This document shows positions 44,982-56,171 of a DNA stretch of 64,000 nt, one piece after another. The stretch is from Pelobates cultripes (Eukaryota; Chordata; Amphibia; Anura; Pelobatidae), in the NCBI GenBank assembly GCA_933207985.1, contig OW240921.1:97372167-97436166 (forward strand), given 5' to 3'. How positions within the stretch are numbered: the first letter of the stretch is position 1; every line of letters begins with the position of its first letter. Under the pieces are notes generated by a model. It was not told where the DNA came from and made no database searches. It saw nothing but the letters and a program-made list of their open reading frames with translations. Position numbers and translations under genes: made by a program.

Positions 44982-45984
44982 AGCAGACGCTTAGTAGATA
45001 ACTCCCTAATTCCCACGGTATTAGAGAGCTATCTACCAAAAAGCTGAAAGACATAAATTGGTCTTTCAGACAAATTTACGAATACTAAGTAAAGATTACT
45101 TCGTATTAGTAAATTCAGCCCCTACTCGCTATACCGTGGCTGCACACTGTAAAAAACAAACAAAAAAACCTATTGCCCCCACCCCTGTGTGACGGGTGGA
45201 GGGCCTAAATAAGAATATAGAGGGGGGGACCTTCGTTCTCCACCCCAGCCCCCACCCCTGAGCGGTGGGTGGGGCCCATAAATAAGAATTTGAGGGGGGA
45301 ATAACAATAAGGGAGGACCTAATGTCCTCCCCCCGGCCCCCACCCCTTCACAGTGGGTGGGGGCCCTAAATAAAAATGTACCGCCCCAGGTGACTAGGGG
45401 TCCCTAAACCCCTAGTCACCCCCTCCCCAAAAATAAATTACCCCTACCTACCCGCCTCATCCTAAAAATAATGAGGGGGGACCCTTATCTAAATACCTGT
45501 TAAAAAAAAAAAATAGACTTACCATTTGATGTCTTCTTTCTTCTAAAATCTTCTTTTTTCAGCCCCAAAAAAGGCCACATAAAAATCCATAATAACCGAC
45601 GCACTTTAAAAAATATATATTTATATAAAAAATCTATTTTCACCCAAGGAGGGCTCTGCGCAAACTGAGCTCTGCAGGGCGGGGGAAGGCTTATAAAGCC
45701 TTAGTGAAAAGTGAAAAAGTGTGTAGTGAAAAGAGGGAAGGAATAGAGAGAGAGAGAGAGAAGAAGAAGAGAAGAAAAAAAAGAGGGTGAGGGGCATCAA
45801 CAAGATCCTGAGGGGGGGAAATCAGCCGGGCCTGGAAGGGGTTTGGGACTGGGTTGGGGCATATAGGGAGAGGAGGGGGAAAATCTCCACCCATCGCCAA
45901 TACCAGTCCTGATGGATCTTCTGGGATGTCCCAGATCCCTCTTTCAAGCCGTCTTGTAGGTCAAAGAACCCTCTGCGAAGGTTT
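44982..45984. repeat. Interspersed repeat containing a tandem GC-rich unit
   Basis: Begins GCAGACGCTTAGTAGATAAC. From 45170 to 45420 a unit of about 75-85 bp occurs three times, each with CCCCCACCCCT, a short spacer, GGGTGGGGGCCC-type complement and TAAATAA. A purine/pyrimidine-rich section with GA repeats (about 45741-45761) follows. No gene. Confidence 0.6.
45389..45420. repeat. Perfect 13-bp hairpin
   Basis: GGTGACTAGGGGT (45389-45401) and ACCCCTAGTCACC (45408-45420) with loop CCCTAA. Confidence 0.9.
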
Positions 45985-46140
45985 GAGTTTTACTTATTTA
46001 TTTATTATTTATTACTGGCATTTATAAAGCGCCAACATATTCTTATACAGCTGTACAATTGGGAAAAAGACAAGCACAATAAGAACCGACCGATGCAACA
46101 GGTAGAGGACCCTGACCGTGAACTTACAATCTAAAGGTTA
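45985..46140 (-). mobile_element. L2 3' tail, antisense
   Basis: ATTT-rich start, then CATTTATAAAGCGCCAACATATTC and CTTACAATCTAAAGG: the reverse complement of an L2 3' UTR. Confidence 0.8.
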
Positions 46141-47640
46141 AACTGGGAAGAGTTATGAGAGAGTATATCATGGAGATTTGCCCTTTTTTGTATACAGGTT
46201 TTTTTTTAATGGAGTGAGGGAGGCCAAGCTTGCCATTTTGTTAGTAGGCATGTTTACAAAACTCAGAATTTGGATGTAGAGAACTTATGGATGTTTCTAT
46301 ATCTATAGGTTAGTATTCTTATTTAAATATTATCTTCTCCTCCTGTTTATTAAATATTTTAATTTCCATCCACACCTATTTGGTCTTACATTATTATTGA
46401 CACACACATGTTTTACAAGTAAAGCATATTTCTGATTGATTGATATGCTGGTTGTTTTCTTTTTCAAATTATGTTTTATTGAGCAATTTGGAAAAATATA
46501 TCATTAACAATGTATAGCATCTAAATAATACAAAATATAATTATACATAAAAGTTGGATGAACCAGTCTCAAATAAGTATTTACAACTTTCTTCTGTGTT
46601 TGACAATGTTGAATAATCGAGATAACTTTATGCTAATACTTAAGTATTATGCTATCTTATATTTCATTCTTCAGAAACTATGAAAGCTTTGAAAGCCATG
46701 GGGACAAATACCCTATTTTATAATAATAATAATGAGAGGTATTTGAAATAGACATTTATTTTTTTTGTCATATTGTTTAGAGAGACCATTATATCGTGAT
46801 ACTTTTAATTGAATCTCTAAGTACATTGACACATATTGATTTTTACCATCAATTATAATTTTGGTTCTTTTTTCTTAAATTTTGTTTTGAATGACCATTG
46901 TGGTTTGCAGAAACTTATGTACTAGCTATTCTAACCTCTAGTTAACAGAACACTTTATCAAACCTATGGTAAAAGGATCTAATGGCTGTTGTAATTTAAC
47001 ACTCTAACCTGGCACATTTCTGGAGAAGTCACTGGGACAATATTTTTAGCTTTAAATGAAAAACGCTTCATAAGATACATTTTAAATGATAGCATTAGTG
47101 TAAATAAGTCCAATAGGCGTTAAAACATTTCTTCATGCAATTCATAAGTTCAGGGATCCCGTTATAAATGTACAGTTGCTAATGCTAGCAGCTGTGTATG
47201 GTGTTACATGTCATGGTTTAATAATATAATATTACCAATGAATAGTACAGAAAGTTTGATTTTATGAGCTATTCTATTTTATCACTGTGGTTAAACAGAT
47301 GACTTTTATACCGATTGACAAAATAAAAATAAAAATATTTTTTTTTCACCCTGACTCTTTGGTGATAGTGCGACCAATTTATTGATTTGCACTAAATTTA
47401 CTCTTTACTATTATATAATAAATGCAAATCAACTGTTCATTGTTGTGTACTGTGTCTAAACTACCTGCAACAACGGAGCAAGGTAACATTTTCCGTGAAA
47501 ATGCTTTAAAAAATGTTTTACAAAAAATCTAAAAGTGAATATAATTTTAAATGCTTTAAAAATTTAAAAAAATAGATCTACACAGATTTGGCAGTGCTCA
47601 GAAGGTGCCACTGCTGATATTCTTTTCTTTAGTCATGCAC
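46141..47640. other. No gene seen
   Basis: AT-rich. The block at about 46455-46530 (TTTCAAATTATGTTTTATTG) could be the antisense 3' end of a LINE, tentatively. The rest is featureless. Confidence 0.4.
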
Positions 47641-47655
47641 AATCTATAAAAAATG
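47641..47655 (+). repeat. Left target duplication of the L1
   Basis: AATCTATAAAAAATG, identical to 54383-54397. Confidence 0.92.
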
Positions 47656-47754
47656 GGGGGCGTGGCCTGGACGCTGAGAGAAATGGCAGCATAAACGGTG
47701 AGCTCCCCACAGGCTCAGCTTCCATCCTCGCTGTGCAGCGTGTCAAATACTAAA

Positions 47755-48825
47755 ATGGGGAAATCCCACAGGGTGACACAAGCGGCCAAATCTGCCGACA
47801 CCCCGAGGGGGTCCCCAGACCCGTCCATAAGGCACTAACTCACCACGCCGGCGGACCTCACCTCACAGGCCTCAAATGACTCCGAGGCCGCAGACCTTAC
47901 CCAGACGCCTAACTGGGGGGGGGAGTCGGCCCCACATGAGGAGCCAGCGATACCCCCGGAATGGATGCGGATGCTCTGCAACATCCCGACGAAGGCGGAC
48001 TTGAAGGCGGCGAACCAGGCTCTGCAACGCTCCATCATGGAGGAACTGCATGCCATGAGGGAGGACCTGCAAGGCCTCAATCACAGAGTCTCGCAATTGG
48101 AGGCAGACTCCGACCACGTGCAGTCAGTACAAACGGCGAACTCAGACGCCATAGCCAAGCAAGCAAACCAGCTCAGACAGATGGCTCACCATATCGAAGA
48201 CCTCGATAACAGAGGCAGAAGACAAAACATCAGAGTTCGGGGCGTCCCTGAGAGCACCCCAAATCCGGAACCAGTACAGGAGATCGTGGCAGGCCTCTTT
48301 AATAAAATCCTTGGAAGGCCTGAAACCTCTTCTATAGAGTTTGTACGGGCCCACAGGGCTCTCCGCCCTAGGGGGACATCAGAAGATCCCCCCAGAGACA
48401 TTGTATGCTGTCTAGCCAACTTTCCCCTGAAGGAGGAGATCTTGCAACGGGCCAGGGAGAAGGACCGAATACCGCTGAATGGGGCCTTGATCCAACTGTT
48501 CCCAGACCTCTCCCCGGCAACACTGGCCTACCGCAGGGCCATGCGCCCACTCACGAGGATCCTGCAGTCCAACAAGCACCGCTACTGCTGGACCTTCCCG
48601 ACCGGCTTGCAGATCTTCACGCCGACAGGCCCCTTACTGGTGCGGGAAGCAGGGGACCTGCAGGAGCTGTCCCGGGAGCTGCAACTTCCCCCGATCCAGA
48701 TGACATGGCCGGATCCACTGGCTTTCTACCTGCCAGCCACTACTGCCCAGCTACCACAGCAGAGACCGCAGAGACAACGACGGGGCCGACAACAGGCGAT
48801 GCGCCCGTCCGGGGCCTCTGCATAG
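47755..48825 (+). CDS. L1 ORF1 protein (RNA-binding chaperone)
   Basis: The probable original start is ATG 47755 (MGKSHRVTQAAKS, basic N terminus), but a TAA at 47836-47838 interrupts it in frame. The open part from ATG 47965 encodes 286 residues. It has a coiled coil (about 8-75: KADLKAANQALQRSIMEEL and following heptads), an RRM (about 82-185, starting RRQNIRVRGVPEST), and a C-terminal domain (YCWTFPTGLQIFTPTGPL). The tail is proline/glutamine-rich. It would trimerise and bind the LINE RNA. Whether translation from 47965 gives a working protein is open: the coiled coil is complete from there, the N terminus is lost. Confidence 0.85.
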
Positions 48826-49950
48826 TTTACCAGGTACGCCGCCCGGGCCCCACTGGGGACCAGGACCCTCCCGCGTCCCGCCCTAGGGAACCATCCGACC
48901 CCGGGTACCATCGCCCACTAACACCCAGACACCGGGCCCCAGGTTACCCACAGCACTAATAAGAGCACTCACGATGCCGACCGGGCACAAGACGGAGAGC
49001 CTAATCTGGCCGGGCTTGCCCTTTCATTACTCTAAGTCACCTGAACTAACACCACTGGCGGACCATCGGAGCCCCATCCTGCCATCCAGGGGACTGAACT
49101 GGGCCATCCCGCTTGGGGGACGGAGGGACTATGCACCAACGTTCATGCTTTCCCTGCCAACCGGGACTGTGAGGGCTGCGAGGCCACTTTGGGGGGGACT
49201 CAGGGCACTGGGGGGGAGGGGGTCGTTGGGGAGCAGGGAGGAGTACGGGGGTCTGTGCTCCCCGGCCGGGCCGGGTCGGGGGTCCCCCGCCCTGGCGCGT
49301 GACGACCCGTAGAGGAGAGCGCGCGGGGGGAGAGAGGTGATGGCAGGCACAGGCGGGCGATTTTGCTGTGGGGGGGGGTTGGCTGGGCAGGAGAGGGTGG
49401 GCCCCAGGGGGCAGTGGGCACATAGTGTCAAGCTGAGGCCAAGTTTTCTTGTCATATCGTTTATGTCTCTGCCAATGTTTCAAGGTTTAAATGTTAACTG
49501 GTTATTGTAAACGCACCCACACAAACTACACTTTAACTCACTAGAGATTCGACACGCATTGAAGCTCCATGGCCTAGGGCCACGCTTTAGGCAGCGAGGA
49601 ACGAACAGGCTACTAGTACACATAACGAGCCGACAGAGGATGACATGGAAAGTGAACCCCAGGACTTAAGAGACTGGTTCCACAACAGTCCGCACACTCA
49701 CAGGTGCTGTCACGAGACTCGTGACCTCCCCCGACCCCCAACAGGAGGGGGCTACCGGCCCCGGGCAGGGGGTCACCTCACACCCCTGGTAGGTGGGCGA
49801 CTAGCCCTGCCCGGGCAACCCACATCCTAGACAGCGCTCAGACGGACGCTGGTTCACTACCGACAGACTACTTACCCCTACTTCCCCGCCCTTTCTTTCC
49901 TAGACTACCTCCCCTAGACCGACACCCTGGGGTCCTCTAAAGGCCTCAAC
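48826..49950 (+). other. GC-rich inter-ORF region of the L1
   Basis: 1125 bp between ORF1 and ORF2, with G runs (about 49192-49222 and 49366-49378) that could form quadruplexes on the sense strand. All open frames look like shadows of composition. It could hold an internal promoter for ORF2 or be the remains of an extended ORF1 region; nothing decides this. Confidence 0.55.
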
Positions 49951-52900
49951 ATGGCACTCTGCCACACAGACCTCAACATCACCACTATAAACGCCAGGGG
50001 GCTCAATAGACCCGAGAAACGCACTAGCGCACTGAGAGACTTCCACAGATCCAGAATGGACGTGGTCTATATCCAGGAAACACACTTCAAAGAAGGGCTC
50101 CGGCCCAAACTGACTAACCACAGATATACCAAGGGGTACTATAGCGACTACAGGGAAAACAAATCGAGAGGGGTCGCCATACTGATCCAAAAACGGGTAC
50201 CATTCCATGAAACAGAGACTAAGTCAGACCCAGACGGAAGATACTTGTTCCTGAAGGGCACCATAGCCGAAACCACATATACATTCGCAAACATATATGC
50301 CCCTAATCAAAGGCACTATAGGTTTCTCCACCGCACCATACGCAAATTGCAAACCTTCACAGAGGGCATACTGATTTTGGGAGGGGACTTCAACCTGACA
50401 ATGGACCCTAAATGGGATTCATCCTCCGGGTCATCCAGGGTCCCGACGCAACACCTAACCCACATAAAAGCCCTACTAAAACGCTCTAAGCACACCACCC
50501 AGACGAAAGGGACTATACGTTCCTGTCCCAACCACATAACACATATTCACGACTAGACTATTTCTTCACGACACACCATCACCTAGCCCTGGTGAAGACA
50601 ACGGAGGTGGGAACGGCGACCTGGTCTGACCACGCACCGGTGACTCTCACTCTCTCCTCCCCAGTATATAGGCCGAGGGAGACAAAATGGAGACTGAATG
50701 ACTACCTGCTGTCCCTGCCGGATGTCCGGACAGAGACGGATGAGATCCTGAAGGTTTACTTCACGACTAACACCCCGGACCAAACGTCGCCCACATACAT
50801 CTGGGAGGCACATAAATGCGTGATTAGGGGCCACTTTATGCGCAAGGGGTCGAGGCTCAAGAGACAAAGAGAAGCCCGTATCAGGTCACTAATACATGAC
50901 ATACAGACAACAGACGACAGTAACAAAAGGGACAACCTCCCCACACACCAGGCTAGGCTACTCGAGCTAAGAAGGGAACTGTCCACACTCCTGAACGCCA
51001 GCCACCATAGAGAAGCCGCCAGACAAAAAGCATTTTTTGAGGCGCATAGCAACAAGAGTGGTACACTGTTAGCACGAATGCTGGCCAAACGTAGACAGCT
51101 GACATATATAGACAGAATTAAGGACAGGAAGAGAATAGCGCACCGCCTCCCCACTGATATACACAGGATCATACGCTCCTACTACATGGACCTCTACTCC
51201 CTACCGAACCCACAAGACGCACACGCTCGAGCCAGCCTCGCGGCCCGGATAACAGACTTCCTACACACCAACACACACACGAAAATGGAACAAGAAATAG
51301 CAGACGCGTTGGACGAACCCATCGCTATAGAAGAAATAGCGATGGCAGTCAAGGCCTCCAAACTGGGCAAAAGCCCGGGCCCCGACGGCCTCCCACTACG
51401 CTACTATAAAAGCTTTGCGGGGACCCTATATGCACCAATGCTGTCCTCTTTCAACGCGATCCGGGAGGGACACCACCTGCCCCCGCAGTCCCTACGGGCG
51501 CACGTCACGCTCATCCCAAAAGAAGGGAAGGATAGCGATTACTGTAACAATTATAGACCTATTTCCCTCATAAATAGCGACACGAAGCTCTTAGCGAAAA
51601 TCCTGGCGACCCGCCTGCAGCCACACGTGCCCACCCTGGTACACCCGGACCAGGTGGGATTCGTGATGGGACGGGAAGCCAGGGACAACACGATTCGAGC
51701 TCTGTCAATAGCCCACGGGGGGGCGGGGGGGGGTTCGGGGGCCTTCTCCTGCTATCCACGGACGCGGAGAAGGCCTTCGACAGGATTGGGTGGACTTACC
51801 TATTCCAGGCCCTCACGCACCTCGGCATAGGGGCATACATGCGAGGCTGGATTGAGGCACTGTATAGGCAACCCAAAGCCCAGATACTAGTGAATGGACT
51901 TCCCACAGAAGACTTCACGATACAAAATGGCACCAGGCAGGGATGTCCCCTGTCGCCAATCCTTTTCGTCCTAGCATTAGAGCCATTCCTACAAGCGATC
52001 AGAACGAACCAGGACATCACGGGGATAATTAAGGGCACCATACACCACAAGGTTGCGGCTTACGCCGACGACCTTCTCTTCTTTGTCTCCAGACCTGAAC
52101 TCTCACTCCCCAATATTATTAAAGCCTTCCGTGACTACGGGGAAATTTCAAATATGAAAATCAACTTTGCCAAATCATACATCCTTAACATATCCATACC
52201 CCACCAACGGGAAACACCCCTCCGCCAGAGCTTCTCATTCCAATGGGCAGACTCTAAAATTAGGTATATGGGCATTTGGCTCACGCGAAACAACACAGAC
52301 CTTTTTAAGGAAAACTTTGCCCAGATGCTGACCACACTCAAGAGAGATGCCGGGGAATGGTCATACCCACACATCTCCTGGTCCGGCCGGGTCCAAGTTA
52401 TTAAAATGAACTTCCTACCACGGCTACTATACCTGCTGCAGACAATACCCTTACGGATCCCTAGGACATACTTTACAACCCTACACAGGACCATGAGAGA
52501 ATACGTATGGAAAGGGAAGAAACCTAGGCTAAAATTCTCCCAACTCACACAACCAAGGGACAAGGGAGGCATGGCACTGCCAGACTTCCACTTATACTAC
52601 ATAGCGTGCCATCTCCTTAGAATAGTAGAATGGTCGAAACTTAACGTCCACAAACAATGGAAGTCAGTAGAGGAGGCAGACCTGCAGATTCCCATAACAC
52701 TAGCACCATGGCTACCTAGAGGGAGGCGCGACAAGACACCCACATACGTGAGGAATACCCTGCAAGTGTGGCACAGTATAGCAGACAGAGCTGGCCTGAC
52801 CCCATACCCATCACCCCTACTTCCCTTGACACATAATGCAGAGTTCCCACCGGGACTCGACCCACTAGTCCTTAGGAGCATTATCCCAGACCAGCTACCT

Positions 52901-53717
52901 AGGCTCCACCACATTTACACGACATCAGGCCGGAAGTCCCTCTTAGACCTCACTGGAGATCGGCCCCCGACCTTCATACAGACGTTCACATACGCGCAAC
53001 TGACAAGCTATCCCCACGGAATTCGAGCAACTATGCCTCGACCCAGAACCACTCCCACACGGGATATCCAAACTATACAGCCTACTACAAATACAGATCC
53101 CAGTGGAAACACCTAGGTTTAAGGGAAAATGGGAAACGGCCCTGAACCGAAACTTTAGCGATGGGGAATGGGACAAAATCTGCACACTGACACACCACTG
53201 CGCGGCCTTCAGCAGACACCAGGAGACTGCATATAAATTGCTCACGCACTGGTATCGCACCCCGGACGTCCTACACAACATACACCCAGACCCCCCCGCA
53301 CACTGCTGGCGATGCGGGACAGGAACGGGGACACACATACACATCTGGTGGTCCTGCGAGAAGATGCAACCCTTCTGGCGGGGGATACACAAACTCATAC
53401 AGAAATTCTCAGACCACCCTCCACCCTTTGAACCGGCAGCAATGCTCCTACACCATACTACGGGGCCTAGCAATATCTACAAACGATCTATGACCATAAG
53501 GATACTAAATATTGCCAAACAACTCATCCCCCTACACTGGAGGGACACTGAGCCCCCTACCCTTAGGGAATGGTTTGCGAAAATGGAGGACCTCAGGGTG
53601 ACTGAAGACTTACACTTGACGGCTACAGATAGGGCACAGCGATACCTAGACATTTGGACGCACTGGATTCTGACAACATCAGGAGATAACTTCCTGGACA
53701 CACTAGGGGAAGACTGA
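49951..53717 (+). pseudogene. L1 ORF2: endonuclease-reverse transcriptase, three frameshifts
   Basis: The ATG at 49951 opens the APE-type endonuclease: NITTINARGLNRPEK, VVYIQETHF, GGDFNLTM, and, after a shift near 50505, SDHAP (50625-50639) with its catalytic His. The RT follows: NNYRPISLINSDTKLLAKIL (about 51547-51606), motif A STDAEKAFDR (Asp 51761-51763), QGCPLSPILFVLALEPFL, and YADD at 52061-52072. The C terminus has a Cys-rich motif, CWRCGTGTGTHIHIWWSC, about 53302-53355. Frame changes occur near 50505, within the G-runs at 51716-51745, and near 53010. Each fragment is otherwise clean, about 1250 residues in all. It would nick DNA and copy L1 RNA; the shifts should abolish this unless they are sequencing errors. 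Confidence 0.9.
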
Positions 53718-54382
53718 CTGAACCTGAGACCCCAGACCACTGTAAGAACAGATTACTAACACCTGCGAGACTCACATATGGAAGCCTTGCTTACCAACCG
53801 GACCCCGCCAGAGGGCCTCCGTGGGGATAACCCCCCCCTTTTTTCCCCACCTACCTCACCCGTCACCGACGGACATCGGACTGACTGATAGGCGAAGCCA
53901 CACTGGAACCTTCGCTCACCCTTACATTGAACGCACCGAAAACTGACAAAAACACAGAAATACACGGACATACATAGAGCCCCATAGACAGGTACAACGG
54001 GACCTGCAGGCCCCAGACGATACATGACACACTGACCGCTAGAGACCCGAGGGTCTCCCACAACGGGCAATTGGACGAAGTAGGGGCCAGAGAGCCCGCA
54101 CATAAGTCATACTCTCAGCAGGACATATCAGCACTGGTAACAGCACTGTATACGATATAATTGGGCAATATAACCTTTACCCACATAATTGTACCTTGCA
54201 CTCTGTACTGCCTTAGACATACATAATCTGGCAAAGTATTCGCATATCTATTGTTCATTGGTGTACACTTACCTTGCGAAATCAGCCTCTGCGCAGGCAA
54301 CTTCATGCTTTTACATCGCAATGTTTTGTGTTTAACATTATTATGCCATCAAAATAAAAACACTTCAATTTGAAAAAAAAAA
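53718..54382 (+). other. L1 3' UTR and A tail
   Basis: From the ORF2 stop through an AT-richer end with CATCAAAATAAAAACAC just before the A run. The AATAAA-like AAATAAAA serves as the likely polyadenylation signal. Confidence 0.8.
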
Positions 54383-54397
54383 AATCTATAAAAAATG
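54383..54397 (+). repeat. Right target duplication of the L1
   Basis: AATCTATAAAAAATG, identical to 47641-47655. Confidence 0.92.
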
Positions 54398-54445
54398 TGT
54401 GCACACTTCAGTAAACCATTCCCACAATATAAATATGTTGTGTCT

Positions 54446-54693
54446 TTAAGGAACACTCCACGTACCATAAACACTACTGTGTGACATCGTGCTTATGGTG
54501 TCAGGACTGCCCTGGTGTCCCTCTCATTATAAGTAGTCAGAAAGTTTTAGAATGAACAAGGGTTAGCTCAGACATAGAGCTTTTAGTTCCCTAACTGCTG
54601 TTGTGGAGGCGATGAGTGGCATTTTGACCACTAACATTGAGTGGTATCATGGCATGTGCTATAGTGGTTATGGTGCTTGGAGTCTCCCTTTAA
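54446..54693. mobile_element. TTAA-type MITE (248 bp)
   Basis: TTAA at 54446-54449 and 54690-54693. Inverted ends TTAAGGAACACTCCACGTAC and TTAAAGGGAGACTCCAAGCAC, each continuing ACCATAA.CACTA. Shortened relative of 41737-42139. Confidence 0.82.
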
Positions 54694-54715
54694 GAGAACA
54701 TGTGCATGATATACC

Positions 54716-55616
54716 TACCGTATTTATTGCTCTATAAGAGGCACCTTTTTCCCCCTCAAAAGTAAGGGGAAATGTCTGTGCGTCTTATAGAGCCAATGTG
54801 AAGGTTTACTTACCTGTATTGTAGTGTGGGCCGGCAGAACAGCGCGCACCGCGGTACAAGAACTTAAATTTCGGTTTCCAGACGGAATGGAAGGAAGTGC
54901 GCACTCAGTGTTCTGCTGGCCCACGCTACAATACAGGTACACTATGGGAGGGAAGCGGGGGAAAGGACACCATGGGACAAGGGGTGGGGGAGAACACTAT
55001 GGGACAAGGGGAGGGGGGGAGAACACTATTGGACAAGGGGAGGGGGAAGAACACTATGGAACAGGGGAACATTATGGGATGAGGGAGGGGCACACATGGG
55101 ATGAGGGAGTGGGGAACACCATGGGATGAGGGAGGAGAGAACACTATTGGACAGGGGGGGGAGAACACTATTGGACACGGAGGGGAAACACTATGGGACA
55201 GGGGAGGGGTTAAAATCACTATGGGACAGGGGGGTTAAAATTACTATAGGGACAGGAGGGGGGTTAAAGATCACTATAGGACAGGGGAGGGGGGTTTAAA
55301 GATCACTATGGGACAGGGGAGGGGGGTTAAACATCACTATGGGACAGTGGAGGGGTGTCAAAGATCACTATAGGACAGGGGAGGGATGGTTAAAGATCAC
55401 TATAGGACAGGGGAGGGGGGGTTAAAAATCACTATAGGACAGGGGAGGGGGGTTAAATTACACTATAGGACAGGAGAGGGAGTGGGTGGTAAGGAACACC
55501 TTGGGACAGGGGGGGGGGTGTTAAGAAACACTATGGGACAGTTTGTTTGGAATATTTTTTTTCTGGGCTTCCTCCTCTAAAAACTAGGTGCGTCTTATGG
55601 AGCGAAAAATACGGTA
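54716..55616. mobile_element. DNA transposon with TACCGTATTT ends, minisatellite inside
   Basis: Left end TACCGTATTTATTGCTCTAT; the right end read inverted is TACCGTATTTTTCGCTCCAT, both continuing with AAGA(C/G)GCACC. About 30 bp of terminal repeat. A second copy of the motif, GTGCGTCTTATAGAGC, lies at about 54779-54793. This terminal sequence is a common vertebrate non-autonomous element; I do not assign a superfamily. No transposase. Confidence 0.75.
54945..55545 (+). repeat. G-rich minisatellite (~30-35 bp units)
   Basis: Roughly 17 variable units on CTATGGGACAGGGGAGGGG, later units with GGTTAAAGATCA. Glycine-rich frames over it are artefacts. Four or more G runs per unit pair give quadruplex potential. 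Confidence 0.92.
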
Positions 55617-55659
55617 TATTTTGGCACGGATTTAATCGTGCTGGTAATGTGCTTACATC

Positions 55660-55828
55660 ACATGCATGTGTAAGCTTGTTTGAGCAGGGTCTTCTTCAAC
55701 CTATTGTTCCTGCATGTTTTCTTGTAATTGTCCTATTTATTGTTAAATCCACCCTCTCATAAAATTGTAAAGCGCTACGGAATCTGTTGGCGCTATATAA
55801 ATGGCAATAATAATAATAATAATAATAG
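55660..55828 (+). mobile_element. L2 3' tail
   Basis: TGTAAGCTTGTTTGAGCAGGG through AAAGCGCTACGGAATCTG, GGCGCTATATAAATGGC and an AAT array (55806-55828). Confidence 0.88.
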
Positions 55829-56171
55829 TACATTGTTCACACAATTAATTAAATCATTATCACAATATGAGTATATTGTAATACATGTAATAGAGCAGCA
55901 GGAAATGCTAGCAGAATGCTTGGTTGTATAGGGAGAGGTATTAGAAGTAGAAAGAGGGAAGTGCTCATGCCATTGTACAGAACACTGGTGAGACCTCACT
56001 TGGAGTATTGTACACAGTACTGGAGACCGTATCTTCAGAAGGATATTGACCACAAAACTGGTTCATGGATTGCAGGGTAAAACTTACCAGCAAAGGCTAA
56101 AGGATCTTAACATGTACAGCTTGGAGGAAAGTCGAGACAGGGGGGATATGATAAAAACATTAAATACATAA
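55829..56171 (+). pseudogene. CR1-like LINE RT C-terminal fragment
   Basis: Two frames on the plus strand encode MLGCIGRGIRSRKREVLMPL, LYRTLVRPHLEYCTQYW (about 55977-56027), then QQRLKDLNMYSLEESRDRG (about 56085-56140). These are the thumb and post-RT sequences of CR1-like reverse transcriptases, different from the L2 copies here. A stop and a frameshift near 56075 break it. It ends abruptly against the antisense L2. Confidence 0.75.

Larger units (their letters stand above)
47656..54382 (+). mobile_element. Full-length L1-clade LINE (6.7 kb)
   Basis: Complete from GGGGGCGTGGCC to the terminal A run (54373-54382), with a 15-bp exact target duplication. Order: short 5' UTR (about 100 bp), ORF1 (47755/47965-48825), a GC-rich inter-ORF region of 1.1 kb, ORF2 (49951-53717) and a 3' UTR of about 660 bp ending CATCAAAATAAAAACAC. 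It is much more GC-rich than its surroundings. Damage: one stop in ORF1 and three frameshifts in ORF2. The exact duplication and few lesions indicate a recent insertion. The C-terminal CWRC...IWWSC motif and ORF1 fold place it in the L1/Tx1 group. Confidence 0.95.

Noticed and set aside
49046..49483. Proline-rich minus-strand frames (up to 145 codons)
   Set aside because: They are shadows of the GC-rich L1 inter-ORF region with no domain.
54824..55129. Glycine-rich 101-codon frame resembling a structural protein
   Set aside because: It is a translation of the G-rich minisatellite.
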